Shown here: piece by piece, positions 17,480 to 25,142 of the stretch | Position numbering within the stretch: position 1 is the first letter of the stretch | Layout of the letters: each line of letters begins with the position of its first letter | NCBI GenBank assembly: GCA_021790385.1 | Contig: JAJYDW010000022.1 | Span: 1-52,339 of the forward strand | Origin: Planctomycetota bacterium | GTDB taxonomy: Bacteria > Planctomycetota > Phycisphaerae > WQYP01 | Reading direction: 5' to 3' | DNA: 52,339 nucleotides | Made by a program: the position numbers and the translations under genes | Notes under the pieces: generated by a model | Told to the model about the DNA's origin: nothing | Database searches by the model: none | The model's input: only the letters and a program-made list of their open reading frames with translations

Positions 17480-17566
17480 GGAGAGATGGCTGAGTGGCTG
17501 AAGGCGCCGGTTTCGAAAACCGGTTAGGGCGCAAGTCCTACTAGGGTTCGAATCCCTATCTCTCCG
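17480..17566 (+). tRNA. tRNA-Ser (anticodon CGA)
   Basis: Acceptor stem GGAGAGA pairs with TCTCTCC. The anticodon arm GCCGG-TTTCGAAAA-CCGG has anticodon CGA, reading UCG. A long variable arm typical of class II tRNA (TAGGGCGCAAGTCCTA) follows, then the T arm TAGGG-TTCGAAT-CCCTA. Discriminator base G; CCA is not encoded. Length 87 nt. Confidence 0.97.
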
Positions 17567-17688
17567 TTTTTCCTCGCCGGTGTTCCAGGGACTCAGGCAA
17601 TACAACTTCCCTTGCGGACAAAGGAGATGAACCTTTTGTTGCGCCTGCACCAGAGCCGTGCAGATACACTCGGAAATCCTGCATCCCC

Positions 17689-18300
17689 TTACCAGTTGAC
17701 GCTGGGGGGCTTGCCAATAAGAGCAGCTACGCGACTGGCAATAATTTTAGATTGGTTCTTTTGTCGCCGGGTGTACTGGGCTTTAAGTTCATTGATCTTC
17801 TGCATTAAATGGTCCAGCTCCAGCTTGCGAATCTGTTGACGAACTCCAAATTGTTCCGCGACAATATTCCGCAACCGCATGCGCAGATGTTTCGTCTGTT
17901 GCCGCGTCAGGCCCGGCTGACGCAATCGATCCGCCAGGTTAAAGGATTGATGGGTGAGCGAAAGATCTTTAATGGTCAATGAAAACAGTTGCGGATCGGA
18001 CTTCTGCAGATTTTCAAGCCTGCGGAAGTTGGGTGCCGCGGCGCTGATGAGTCTCACGAATTTAGCCGGGTTTGATCGCCGCAAGGTCAAGGCTTCGTGA
18101 TACACGGATGGATCAGTGGTTTGCAAAAATTGCAGGATTTTCTGAATTTGCGGCGGCGTCAATTGGGATGGCTGGTGCGGCGGTGCGCCACAGGCCGCAC
18201 GGGCCAAAGTCAAAATCAGCGCGGCCATACAGGCGATCATGCCACTGCGTACGTATTTGGTAAAATAGCTGGAAGCGGGACTGAAACAAAGCCTGGACAT
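17689..18300 (-). CDS. exported helical protein of the ECF sigma operon
   Basis: A 203-residue protein I do not recognise. It begins with a basic segment and one hydrophobic stretch (GMIACMAALILTLARAACGA), most likely a signal peptide, so the rest would be periplasmic. The mature part is strongly helical and charged (repeated Leu, Arg and Gln, for example LRMRLRNIVAEQFGVRQQIR), in style like Spy/CpxP-type periplasmic stress proteins, but without an LTxxQ motif that I can confirm. AAGGAG precedes the ATG at 18300. It is third in the order sigma, anti-sigma, exported protein, and could act as a periplasmic sensor or target of the system. Confidence 0.65.
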   Translation of the reverse strand: MSRLCFSPASSYFTKYVRSGMIACMAALILTLARAACGAPPHQPSQLTPPQIQKILQFLQTTDPSVYHEALTLRRSNPAKFVRLISAAAPNFRRLENLQKSDPQLFSLTIKDLSLTHQSFNLADRLRQPGLTRQQTKHLRMRLRNIVAEQFGVRQQIRKLELDHLMQKINELKAQYTRRQKNQSKIIASRVAALIGKPPSVNW

Positions 18301-18417
18301 CAATTCAACTCCTTTGCAATACCGGGTGCTCAAACGGCCGGCAATTATTTAACCCCCCGGGCCTGCCGATGCAAAATCCCAAGTCATTGTACCAACCGCC
18401 GTGGAATAAGGCTTATT

Positions 18418-19032
18418 TCATTCCGACGGCTGGCCGGTTGCTGAAGCAGCCGCAGCGGTGGCAACCTTATCCAGAGCCTGCAACAGTCGCATCATGTGAA
18501 TATTGCCGATGCTGGAAGTGGCGGCCAGGCCGTGGGTCGCGCGCAAAGCCGCGATTTCGTGTGAAACCACCGCGTAGGTGGAATCGGGCTGATTGGGCAG
18601 CGAGGCATGGGCCACATCCCGAAAGGCGGATTCCGCATCCAGCATGCGTTGATGGCGGGCCAAGGTGCGCATTTGCACAGCGTAAATACCGCCGGCAATA
18701 ACCAGGCACGCCGCCATGCCGGACGCCACGGAAAGTGCCTGAAAACACATCCGACTCCATTGACGGTGGCGTTGTTGCCGGCGCTGCTCCCGAAGTGCGG
18801 CGTGAATTCCAGCTTTGATCGACTCCGCCACGCGGGCCTTGGCCGCCGGTTCGGCGTCGTCCTGAAAACGCGGCAAAGACCGAAGCATGTTAAAACGGCT
18901 GCGGATCAACTCATATTCAAGATGGGCTGCAGGATAGACATCCACATGCGTGTGCAATCGGCGGGCCGCCTGAGGCCCGAGTTCGCCCGATACATCCAAC
19001 AGGCAGGTTTGAGAAAGATTAAGATTTTTCAT
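18418..19032 (-). CDS. putative membrane anti-sigma factor with degenerate zinc motif
   Basis: A 204-residue single-pass membrane protein. The N-terminal ~55 residues have the layout of a zinc-binding anti-sigma domain (LLDVSGELGPQAARRLHTHV...), but the H-x3-C-x2-C motif reads H29-VDV-Y33-PA-A36, so both cysteines are lost. A basic linker (about 80-95) leads to one membrane helix at about 97-119 (FQALSVASGMAACLVIAGG) and a periplasmic tail. Its start overlaps the end of the sigma factor gene by 14 nt, indicating translational coupling. Identification as an anti-sigma factor is inferred from topology and position. Confidence 0.65.
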   Translation of the reverse strand: MKNLNLSQTCLLDVSGELGPQAARRLHTHVDVYPAAHLEYELIRSRFNMLRSLPRFQDDAEPAAKARVAESIKAGIHAALREQRRQQRHRQWSRMCFQALSVASGMAACLVIAGGIYAVQMRTLARHQRMLDAESAFRDVAHASLPNQPDSTYAVVSHEIAALRATHGLAATSSIGNIHMMRLLQALDKVATAAAASATGQPSE

Positions 19033-19600
19033 CGGTCACCTCCATAAGCAGACGGAGCTTGCCCATGGCCCGATGGGCCCTGGCCAGCACGGTTCCAATG
19101 GGGCAGTTGAGAACGCGGGCGATGTCCTTGAAGGGCATGTCGCCATAGTGTCGCAGCAAAAGAACCTGGCGATCCATTTCCGAGAGGCGACCCAAAGCGG
19201 TTTCCATCCGTATGACATCTTCATCGTGCTGGATGAGATCCGCAGGTATGGGGGATTTACCTGGCAGGTCGTCGGTAATATCATTGGTTCTGTCACCATC
19301 TTTACTCACAATCGATCGCACAGGTCTACGGGCAGTGACGCGCCCGTGGTCTCTAACTAAATTTACCAAAATGCGAAAAAGCCACGCCTCAAACTTGCCC
19401 TGATGGTCGTACCTTTCTAATTTCTGTACGATTCTCAGGAACGTTTCTTGAACCAAATCTCTGGCCAGTTCGCTGTTATTGGTCGCCCGCAAGGCGTACC
19501 CATAAAGCCTTTGCCAGTAAGCGTCCACCAGCGCATCCCAAGCGGCCGTATCACCGCGCCGGCATCCCGCCAGCATGACCGTAATGGCGTCCGAATCCAT
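19019..19600 (-). CDS. ECF-type RNA polymerase sigma factor
   Basis: A 193-residue group 4 sigma factor. Region 2 includes ARDLVQETFLRIVQKLERYD (core binding and -10 recognition) and AWLFRILVNLVRDHGR. Region 4 includes LSEMDRQVLLLRHYGDMPFK, IARVLNCPIGTVLARAHRAM (HTH for the -35). The linker (RSIVSKDGDRTNDITDDLPG...) is rather long. The downstream gene, overlapping by 14 nt, encodes a membrane protein of anti-sigma type. Its target promoter is unknown. Confidence 0.92.
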   Translation of the reverse strand: MDSDAITVMLAGCRRGDTAAWDALVDAYWQRLYGYALRATNNSELARDLVQETFLRIVQKLERYDHQGKFEAWLFRILVNLVRDHGRVTARRPVRSIVSKDGDRTNDITDDLPGKSPIPADLIQHDEDVIRMETALGRLSEMDRQVLLLRHYGDMPFKDIARVLNCPIGTVLARAHRAMGKLRLLMEVTDEKS

Positions 19601-19738
19601 ACGCTGTCACACCTCTTGTTACAACGCCCCGTCTGCGCTGATATTGCAGCCGTGCCTCGCTTTTATATCGACCCAATCACACCTTTTGGTCCAAAACCGC
19701 GCACCCGGCCCCACCTGCGACTTGGCCGCCACGCGTAC

Positions 19739-19767
19739 TTGCAACTCCCACAGCCATTCATTATACT
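19739..19767 (+). promoter_or_regulatory. rpsU promoter
   Basis: TTGCAA (19739-19744), 17 bp and TATACT (19762-19767). The predicted start near 19774 leaves a leader of about 40 nt before the rpsU ATG, in which AAAGG stands 10 nt from the start codon. Confidence 0.65.
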
Positions 19768-19812
19768 AACTTTCTTGGATTCAACGATGGTTTAACTAAA
19801 GGTTGGTCTGGT

Positions 19813-20034
19813 ATGCTCAAGGTAAAGGCTCGTGGGAACGAAACAGTTGAACAGATGCTGCGCCGCTTCAAAAAGCTTTGCGAAAAGGAGGGGCTTATCA
19901 AAGATATGAAACGCATTGCTTATTACGAAAAGCCGAGCGAAAGAAATCGGCGGCAGTTGCGCAAAGCGCAGAAACGCGAGCAACGCACTTTGTTTGAAGC
20001 TAACCATCCGCCTTCCGTTAACACCGGCACCTGA
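19813..20034 (+). CDS. rpsU: 30S ribosomal protein S21
   Basis: A 73-residue, strongly basic ribosomal protein of the small subunit. The sequence VKARGNETVEQMLRRFKKLC, then MKRIAYYEKPSERNRRQLRK is typical of bacterial S21. It has its own promoter. The SUFU-like gene starts 22 nt downstream and may be read through. Confidence 0.95.
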   Translation: MLKVKARGNETVEQMLRRFKKLCEKEGLIKDMKRIAYYEKPSERNRRQLRKAQKREQRTLFEANHPPSVNTGT

Positions 20035-20056
20035 ATTCGGTCGGCTGCAACCATCC

Positions 20057-20734
20057 ATGCAAGCTCACGATGAAGAATCCCGGCGCATCTGGTTTGAAAA
20101 TATCTGGATCGATCGCGAAGAGCGGATTTATCCGGCTATTTTCGGCACCTTTTCCAAAACCATCTTTCCTCTGGCGGCACCGCTTTTCCGCCAATTGGGT
20201 TGCGACAGTGTAGACCCCAGTTGGCTGACCCATGCCGTGCTCGAATCGCCGCCCCAGCCGGACCGCCCCAACTGGGCGTATGTTACCACAGCGTTGTCCA
20301 ATCCATGGGGAATTCATCCACAGGATATTCAACCAGGTCAATACAGCGGCATGGGTTGTGAACTGGTGATGCAATCACCACATCGGGCCGACTGGTGCGT
20401 GCGCGTGCTGCAATGGCTGGCCGCGGTGAATATTCTGACCGCCAGCGGAAAGCTTCGCGGTGAACTCATTGAGCCGCTGGATCGCATTGCGTTGGGAGGT
20501 CCGTTGGACGGCCTGTCGACATGCCTCATCCGAAATGTCTTGATCTGCAGGCCGGATCACATTCCGGCCAGTTTTGATCTGGCTTCAGGCCGCGTGGATC
20601 TGCTTTTATGCGTTGGAATAACCGATGCGGAAATGACCTTTGCCCAGGCTCAAAGTAGTGATGGACTGCTGAAACTGCTTCGCCATTGCCAATACCTTCC
20701 CGTTACTGATCCTGGCCGACCAAGTTCCATTTAA
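20057..20734 (+). CDS. suppressor-of-fused (SUFU) domain protein
   Basis: A 225-residue protein that looks like the bacterial SUFU family. Supporting segments are IFPLAAPLFRQLGCDSV, PNWAYVTTALSNPWG, GMGCELVMQSP and WLAAVNILTASGKLRGE. In animals SUFU regulates Hedgehog signalling; bacterial members are widespread, often near toxin-immunity or unknown genes, with no settled function. No toxin gene is visible here. The ATG at 20057 lacks a clear SD; it follows rpsU closely and may depend on its transcript. Confidence 0.75.
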   Translation: MQAHDEESRRIWFENIWIDREERIYPAIFGTFSKTIFPLAAPLFRQLGCDSVDPSWLTHAVLESPPQPDRPNWAYVTTALSNPWGIHPQDIQPGQYSGMGCELVMQSPHRADWCVRVLQWLAAVNILTASGKLRGELIEPLDRIALGGPLDGLSTCLIRNVLICRPDHIPASFDLASGRVDLLLCVGITDAEMTFAQAQSSDGLLKLLRHCQYLPVTDPGRPSSI

Positions 20735-20764
20735 CCGGTCCGCCGGGTGGCGCTCGCTGCGCTT

Positions 20765-21364
20765 TCAAACGGCAAATACCTCTTGAATATGCCCGGACAA
20801 CTGTTGAATTCTGGCCGGTTGCATTACAGGTACGCTGCCGTGGATATCTATTGCATCGTGCAGTGGAACCCAACTTTTACAACCGGCGTAAGCGGGATGA
20901 TTGATAATGGTCATTGGCCTGGCCAGCAAAAATGTCTCCAGCAATAGCAGATACAACGGGGAATTGGGGCGATAGCCAAAGCGCATATCCAGCAGAGGTT
21001 TGTCCCAGAGGTAAAGTTCGTCGAGTTTGTCCAGGGCGGCCCGTCTTGGCACCAGGAATATTTGGCATACCCTGGCCCAGGATTTCACTAAAAGCTGCTC
21101 CGGCTCAGCGGGCAAGATGGAAATACGGTTCCGCCAGGCCGGTTTTACACTTTCCGCTTTCTGATGCAGATAAGTCGGCAGCAGCAAAAATTCACGATGC
21201 TCCAGTTCAAATTCACCGGCAGCCTCGTAAATGCCACCTTTCCGAAGCAAGACGGCCTGTTGGCCCTGCTCCAAAGCGGTGCAGACGATGGACCATTCCT
21301 TCAGACCAACGCCAAGCGAATCAGGCTGTGGCGCGACGACCGTTTCCGCAGATTCTCTTGTCAT
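20765..21364 (-). CDS. DUF1802 family protein
   Basis: A 199-residue cytoplasmic protein of unknown function. It has the DUF1802 pattern: LKEWSIVCTALEQGQQAVLL, RKGGIYEAAGEFELEHREFL and LLPTYLHQKAESVKP near the N-terminus. It converges with the SUFU-like gene and diverges from the HTH gene. No catalytic motif is evident. Confidence 0.75.
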   Translation of the reverse strand: MTRESAETVVAPQPDSLGVGLKEWSIVCTALEQGQQAVLLRKGGIYEAAGEFELEHREFLLLPTYLHQKAESVKPAWRNRISILPAEPEQLLVKSWARVCQIFLVPRRAALDKLDELYLWDKPLLDMRFGYRPNSPLYLLLLETFLLARPMTIINHPAYAGCKSWVPLHDAIDIHGSVPVMQPARIQQLSGHIQEVFAV

Positions 21365-21513
21365 GGCCTTATTCTAGCCCAACTCTATGCCGTTGTGCCA
21401 GCGTCTATGGGTGGGCCGATTTTCAGGCGGCATCGACCAGTTGCAGACCTGGCCCGATGGATGCTATAAATGAGTTTGGTTGACTGGATCATGGACGATC
21501 AGGAGTCTTCATC

Positions 21514-22293
21514 GTGCGCACAAACCTCACCGCCGAAGCACCTGGAAAACGACAAATAACGGTTCATTGGTTGACGGATGGCAACCCGGTTCAAACCCTG
21601 TTGGAACAGCGTCATCGTAAAAGCATTTTTCTCATCAGCGATGGCGATGTCCTCAACCAGGTCGTGAAGATTCTGGCCGGATCCACTCGGCGCAGTGGTT
21701 TGCTGGTGGTGTTATTTTGCCCGCGCGTACAAATTTTACCCTGCCTCTATCGCAGCATGGACCGCCTTATCTATATGGACCCGGCCGGTGCGTGTTCCGC
21801 AAAACACACCCTGGAAATTATGGAAGCACCGGACCGGCATGAACGGCTTATCGGCGTGCTGCCGGATGCGGGTACAGCCACGGTCACCTTCTGGTCCGGC
21901 GATTTACGCCCACTGATAGTGCCGTCCGATTGGATTAGCCAGCGAGTACGCACAGTGAAATTCTCTGCAGGCACATGGCGCATCACTGATGGCGGACGCA
22001 CGGTTGAGATTGGGTCAGGCAAACTCGCTGCACACGAGATTCTCTGTCAATATAATGCCCAATTTCGCCGGGAATTTCGTCGTCGACAGTGGGCCGCAGA
22101 TGAATCCTTGGGTGGACAGGTGCGAGTGTTGCGCAGAAAGCTGGGGCTAAGGCGGGAAGATTTTCCCGGCATTGATGCTAAAACCGTGGCCCGCATTGAA
22201 CGCCATGAAATTCGTCACCCGCAGCGTGAAACTCTACGGCTTATTGCCCAGACATTGGGGCTTTCTGATGAACACCACCAAGTTGAAAACTGA
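21514..22293 (+). CDS. DUF2442-like and C-terminal HTH protein
   Basis: A 259-residue protein. Residues 1-110 are not recognised. The middle (about 122-185; TVTFWSGDLRPLIVPSDWIS, then WRITDGGRTVEIGSGKLAAH) resembles the DUF2442 fold, often found beside toxin-antitoxin or HTH genes. The C-terminal ~60 residues (VRVLRRKLGLRREDFPGIDA, KTVARIERHEIRHPQRETLR) form a Cro/C1-type HTH. GTG start at 21514 with AGGAG 8 nt upstream. It overlaps the next gene by 26 nt. A DNA-binding regulatory role is inferred. Confidence 0.6.
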   Translation: MRTNLTAEAPGKRQITVHWLTDGNPVQTLLEQRHRKSIFLISDGDVLNQVVKILAGSTRRSGLLVVLFCPRVQILPCLYRSMDRLIYMDPAGACSAKHTLEIMEAPDRHERLIGVLPDAGTATVTFWSGDLRPLIVPSDWISQRVRTVKFSAGTWRITDGGRTVEIGSGKLAAHEILCQYNAQFRREFRRRQWAADESLGGQVRVLRRKLGLRREDFPGIDAKTVARIERHEIRHPQRETLRLIAQTLGLSDEHHQVEN

Positions 22294-23110
22294 TGCGCCC
22301 CTTTCCGCCAGCCTGGCCATTGATGCTTTGGGGCCGGACCTGCGAGCTGCGATGAGCGTGGCCCGTGACACGGAGTTTTCCGGCATCGCAGTGGCTAATC
22401 ATCATCCGGAGTTGGCCAGTTTGGATTTTGGCCCGACCGCGCGGCGGCACTTCCGCCATCTATTACTGCGGCAGCATTTACGCCTGACCTGCATACGCGC
22501 TGTTTCCACACGGCATGGATTATTTGATTCCAAAACACTCGACCGTGTGATGACCTCGGCGGTTGGGGCTATTCGCTTGGCCTACGATCTGGGGGCGTCC
22601 GCTGTAAGCCTTTACACAGGCTCTCCATCAAGATCGTCAGAATCAACCGTTCCGTTGTCGGAGGCGGTGGTAGCCGCGGCGCAATCATTGGCGGGTGAAG
22701 CCGACCGTGCCGGCCTGAAACTGTACCTTTCCAGCAGTTCCATGGATTTTCTCCTGGAACTGTTTGGCCGCCTGGGAGCCGGCCACGTACGGGCAAATCT
22801 AGATACCGGCCGGCTGGCCCTGGATGGCGAAAATCTGTTAAAAGCTGCGGATCGATTAGGCCCGTGGGTAGGAATGTGGACGCTTGCCGATGGCATCAGG
22901 ACCAAGACATCGTTTCGCCCGACAGAATTGGGGCGAGGAGATTTGCCGGTGGCGGAAATCCTGGTCCACACCGATGGGCTAAGCTGGTCTGGCGATGTGG
23001 TGGTGGATGTCCGCGATCTGCCCAATCCGCAGCAGGGAGCCAAGGTTGCAGCCCAGATGCTGCGATCCGCCCGGACGCAGCGAATTTCCGGCCAACATGG
23101 TGCGCGGTAA
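22268..23110 (+). CDS. sugar phosphate isomerase/epimerase-like TIM-barrel protein
   Basis: A 280-residue protein with the AP-endonuclease-2/xylose-isomerase-like TIM-barrel pattern: SVARDTEFSGIAVANHHPEL, AIRLAYDLGASAVSLYTGSP, AGLKLYLSSSSMDFLLELFG, GHVRANLDTGRLALDGENLL and PVAEILVHTDGLSWSGDVVV. The usual metal-binding EN and H residues are only partly present (SSSS replaces the usual EN/EP strand), so it may have lost catalytic function. The start at 22268 lies within the preceding gene. Substrate unknown. Confidence 0.62.
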   Translation: MNTTKLKTDAPLSASLAIDALGPDLRAAMSVARDTEFSGIAVANHHPELASLDFGPTARRHFRHLLLRQHLRLTCIRAVSTRHGLFDSKTLDRVMTSAVGAIRLAYDLGASAVSLYTGSPSRSSESTVPLSEAVVAAAQSLAGEADRAGLKLYLSSSSMDFLLELFGRLGAGHVRANLDTGRLALDGENLLKAADRLGPWVGMWTLADGIRTKTSFRPTELGRGDLPVAEILVHTDGLSWSGDVVVDVRDLPNPQQGAKVAAQMLRSARTQRISGQHGAR

Positions 23111-23467
23111 AGCAGCCTGCCTGGTTGACGCTGATTATTGTGATGAGAACGTCGGGGTGGCGCATCTAAGCCGTGGCTTGTTTTTTGCAAGGGTGCGAAG
23201 CGGACAAAGTGGGCGAGGACGCCCGCGCTCCCAGGCAGCCCCTGGAATACACGCAATATTCCATGCGATCGGGCATTTGCCCCCAAATATGGCCGAACCC
23301 CCGCATCCCTGCATCCCTGGGGTAAAGTTGACTTGCAATTGCCAACGAGGTGTGTATGCTATAACCTGCCTGTGGGCTGTAGCGCCGTGTTCGAGTTTGG
23401 CTGAAGCCACTCCCGCAACCGCCCATCGCCGAGTTCCTCATTTTCTGGTGATCCCAGGGAGTATATT
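23111..23467. other. 357-bp intergenic region with a possible promoter
   Basis: No gene is seen. Around 23208-23228 a GC-rich stretch GGGCGAGGACGCCCGCGC contains a short inverted repeat. TTGCAA (23333-23338) and TATGCT (23355-23360), 16 bp apart, form a plausible promoter for the zinc-ribbon gene, leaving a leader of about 100 nt. Confidence 0.35.
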
Positions 23468-23830
23468 ATGCCTTACGAGGACAAAACCATTGTATGCGTC
23501 GACTGTGGCGCGGAATTTACGTTCACTGCTGATGAACAGCAACGTTTCGCTGAACGTGGATTTACTAATGAACCAAAACGTTGCAAAACTTGTCGCGAGA
23601 ACCGCAAAGCCCAACAGGGTGATAGCGGTGGTCGGGGCGGTCGCGGATCCAGTTCCGTTGGTCGTTCCGGCGGCGGTGGTGGTCGTGGGTATTCAGCCGG
23701 TCCCCGGCAGATGTTCCCGGCTACCTGTGCCACTTGCGGTCAACCGACGGAAGTGCCATTTAAGCCATCTGGAAATCGTCCGGTTTATTGCCGGGATTGT
23801 TTCCAGGCTCAGAAGGCCGGCGGTCGCTGA
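23468..23830 (+). CDS. RGG-linked double zinc-ribbon protein
   Basis: A 120-residue protein with two zinc ribbons. The first has Cys10, Cys13, Cys39 and Cys42. The second is a CxxC-x17-CxxC ribbon with Cys87, Cys90, Cys108 and Cys111. The linker (about 52-79) is rich in Gly and Arg with RGGRG and GGRG units, resembling RGG boxes that bind RNA. The architecture is known from small bacterial zinc-ribbon proteins of unknown function; nucleic-acid binding is an inference. GGGAG stands 5-6 nt before ATG. Confidence 0.8.
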   Translation: MPYEDKTIVCVDCGAEFTFTADEQQRFAERGFTNEPKRCKTCRENRKAQQGDSGGRGGRGSSSVGRSGGGGGRGYSAGPRQMFPATCATCGQPTEVPFKPSGNRPVYCRDCFQAQKAGGR

Positions 23831-23906
23831 ACTTAACCCATTAGCTGACGGCGGACGAATCTGCAAAGGTTTATCTGCTGGTCAGCGTCCAGGTATTCTT
23901 CTATGT

Positions 23907-23925
23907 GGGTGACACGGTGTCACCC
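23907..23925. repeat. 19-bp perfect palindrome
   Basis: GGGTGACAC, one central G, and its reverse complement GTGTCACCC. It lies between the zinc-ribbon gene and its terminator, in a stretch without a gene. It could be an operator-like site or an RNA hairpin. Confidence 0.45.
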
Positions 23926-23988
23926 TCGATGTGCGATCTGATCCGGCAGTATCAAGATCAGACGAGCTTCACGGAACCACAGGCAAAA

Positions 23989-24026
23989 ACGGGCCGGTCA
24001 GTCAAATGACCGGCCCGTGGTTTTTT
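23989..24026 (+). terminator. intrinsic terminator
   Basis: A perfect 12-bp stem, ACGGGCCGGTCA (23989-24000) with TGACCGGCCCGT (24007-24018), a 6-nt loop, and six T after GG (24021-24026). It ends the zinc-ribbon transcript and separates it from the UbiA-family gene. Confidence 0.9.
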
Positions 24027-24043
24027 ATCAGCGAACGAGGCGC

Positions 24044-24072
24044 TTGGGAGGGGAGGCCACAGGCGGTAAACT
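24044..24072 (+). promoter_or_regulatory. putative promoter of the UbiA-family gene, leaderless spacing
   Basis: TTGGGA (24044-24049), 17 bp and TAAACT (24067-24072). The ATG is 7 nt after the -10 box and there is no SD, consistent with a leaderless mRNA. Confidence 0.4.
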
Positions 24073-24079
24073 AGGCGCT

Positions 24080-25075
24080 ATGAAATCCAAAGCCCTGCTA
24101 TCCAAATTACTGGCCATATTTCAGTTGACCCGAGCCGCCCTGATTTTCACCGCCGTCGCTGACTCGTGTACATTGGTTCTATTACGCTTGCCGGATGAGC
24201 AGACCCTGCACCATCGTTGGTTGTTATTGAGCATGACCGGCTTGGCATCGGCCTGCTTGTATGCGTTTGGCATGTCGCTTAATGATCTGCTGGATACCCG
24301 GCGAGACCGCCTGTTTGCCCAGTGGAGGCCGCTGCCCAGCGGGCGTTTATCACAGCACAGCGCCATGATCATTGCGCTGATGCTGCTGATGCTGGGGCTG
24401 TTTTTCGGAGCGATGGTGGGTGTTGTGCGCGGCGAAGCCGACGTGCCCTGGTCACTTCTCTTATGCCTGACGACGGCCATGCTGATCGTTTTTTATAACG
24501 CCACGGGAAAATATCTTGGATCGATCGGTCTTTTAAGCCTCGGTGCCATTCGCGGGCTGAACTGTATGATTGGATTTCCTCGCAGCCATGGTCTGTTGCT
24601 GCCGTTGATTCTTTTCACTCATGTCACGCTTATCAGCACCGTGGCTTATCACCTGGAACACAAACGACCGCGGCTGAAAATCCGTGATTTGCTGCTGGTT
24701 GCTTTCGGTTTGCTTGGCGTTGATGCCCTGTTGATGGATCTGACTTTCTGGAAGAATATCTCTCCGGCATCTCATCTGTCGCTGCTGATGGGACCACTTC
24801 TGGCCGCCGCCATTTACTGGAGCTTTGTGTTGGCGACGCTGCGTTCAAAAAAAAACTCGCCACGGGCCAAAGGCACCAGAATTATGCTGGTCGGTTTGTT
24901 TTGGTTGTTCGTTTTGGACGCAAGCCTGCTGGCCGCCAATGGCCAATGGTCCGCCACGGTCTTGATCGGTGGATTGGGAGTTTTGGCATGGACGGCATTT
25001 TGGCTGCTGCGACGATGGGGGCGCGGCGTGACGGTTGAACGGCTGCACTATCGGTTTGCCCGCCAAGGCGTGTGA
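24080..25075 (+). CDS. UbiA-family prenyltransferase-like membrane protein
   Basis: A 331-residue polytopic membrane protein with about eight hydrophobic segments. The first Asp-rich motif of UbiA enzymes is present as NDLLDTRRDRL (N-D-x-x-D-x-x-x-D), followed by PLPSGRLS, the usual polar loop. The second Asp-rich motif is not evident; the corresponding loop reads HLEHKRPRLK. It may therefore be a divergent family member rather than a typical ubiquinone/menaquinone prenyltransferase. The start at ATG 24080 fits the leaderless promoter. An epimerase gene follows 67 nt later. Confidence 0.72.
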   Translation: MKSKALLSKLLAIFQLTRAALIFTAVADSCTLVLLRLPDEQTLHHRWLLLSMTGLASACLYAFGMSLNDLLDTRRDRLFAQWRPLPSGRLSQHSAMIIALMLLMLGLFFGAMVGVVRGEADVPWSLLLCLTTAMLIVFYNATGKYLGSIGLLSLGAIRGLNCMIGFPRSHGLLLPLILFTHVTLISTVAYHLEHKRPRLKIRDLLLVAFGLLGVDALLMDLTFWKNISPASHLSLLMGPLLAAAIYWSFVLATLRSKKNSPRAKGTRIMLVGLFWLFVLDASLLAANGQWSATVLIGGLGVLAWTAFWLLRRWGRGVTVERLHYRFARQGV

Positions 25076-25142
25076 TTGAGATTTGCCGACAATAGATGGG
25101 CCGCACGGTCGTTGAACCTGATGTTAAAGGAGCTTATCACCC

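Noticed and set aside
22612..23286. 224-codon frame on the minus strand
   Set aside because: Antisense to the TIM-barrel gene; rich in Arg, Ser and Pro as usual for shadows of GC-rich genes.
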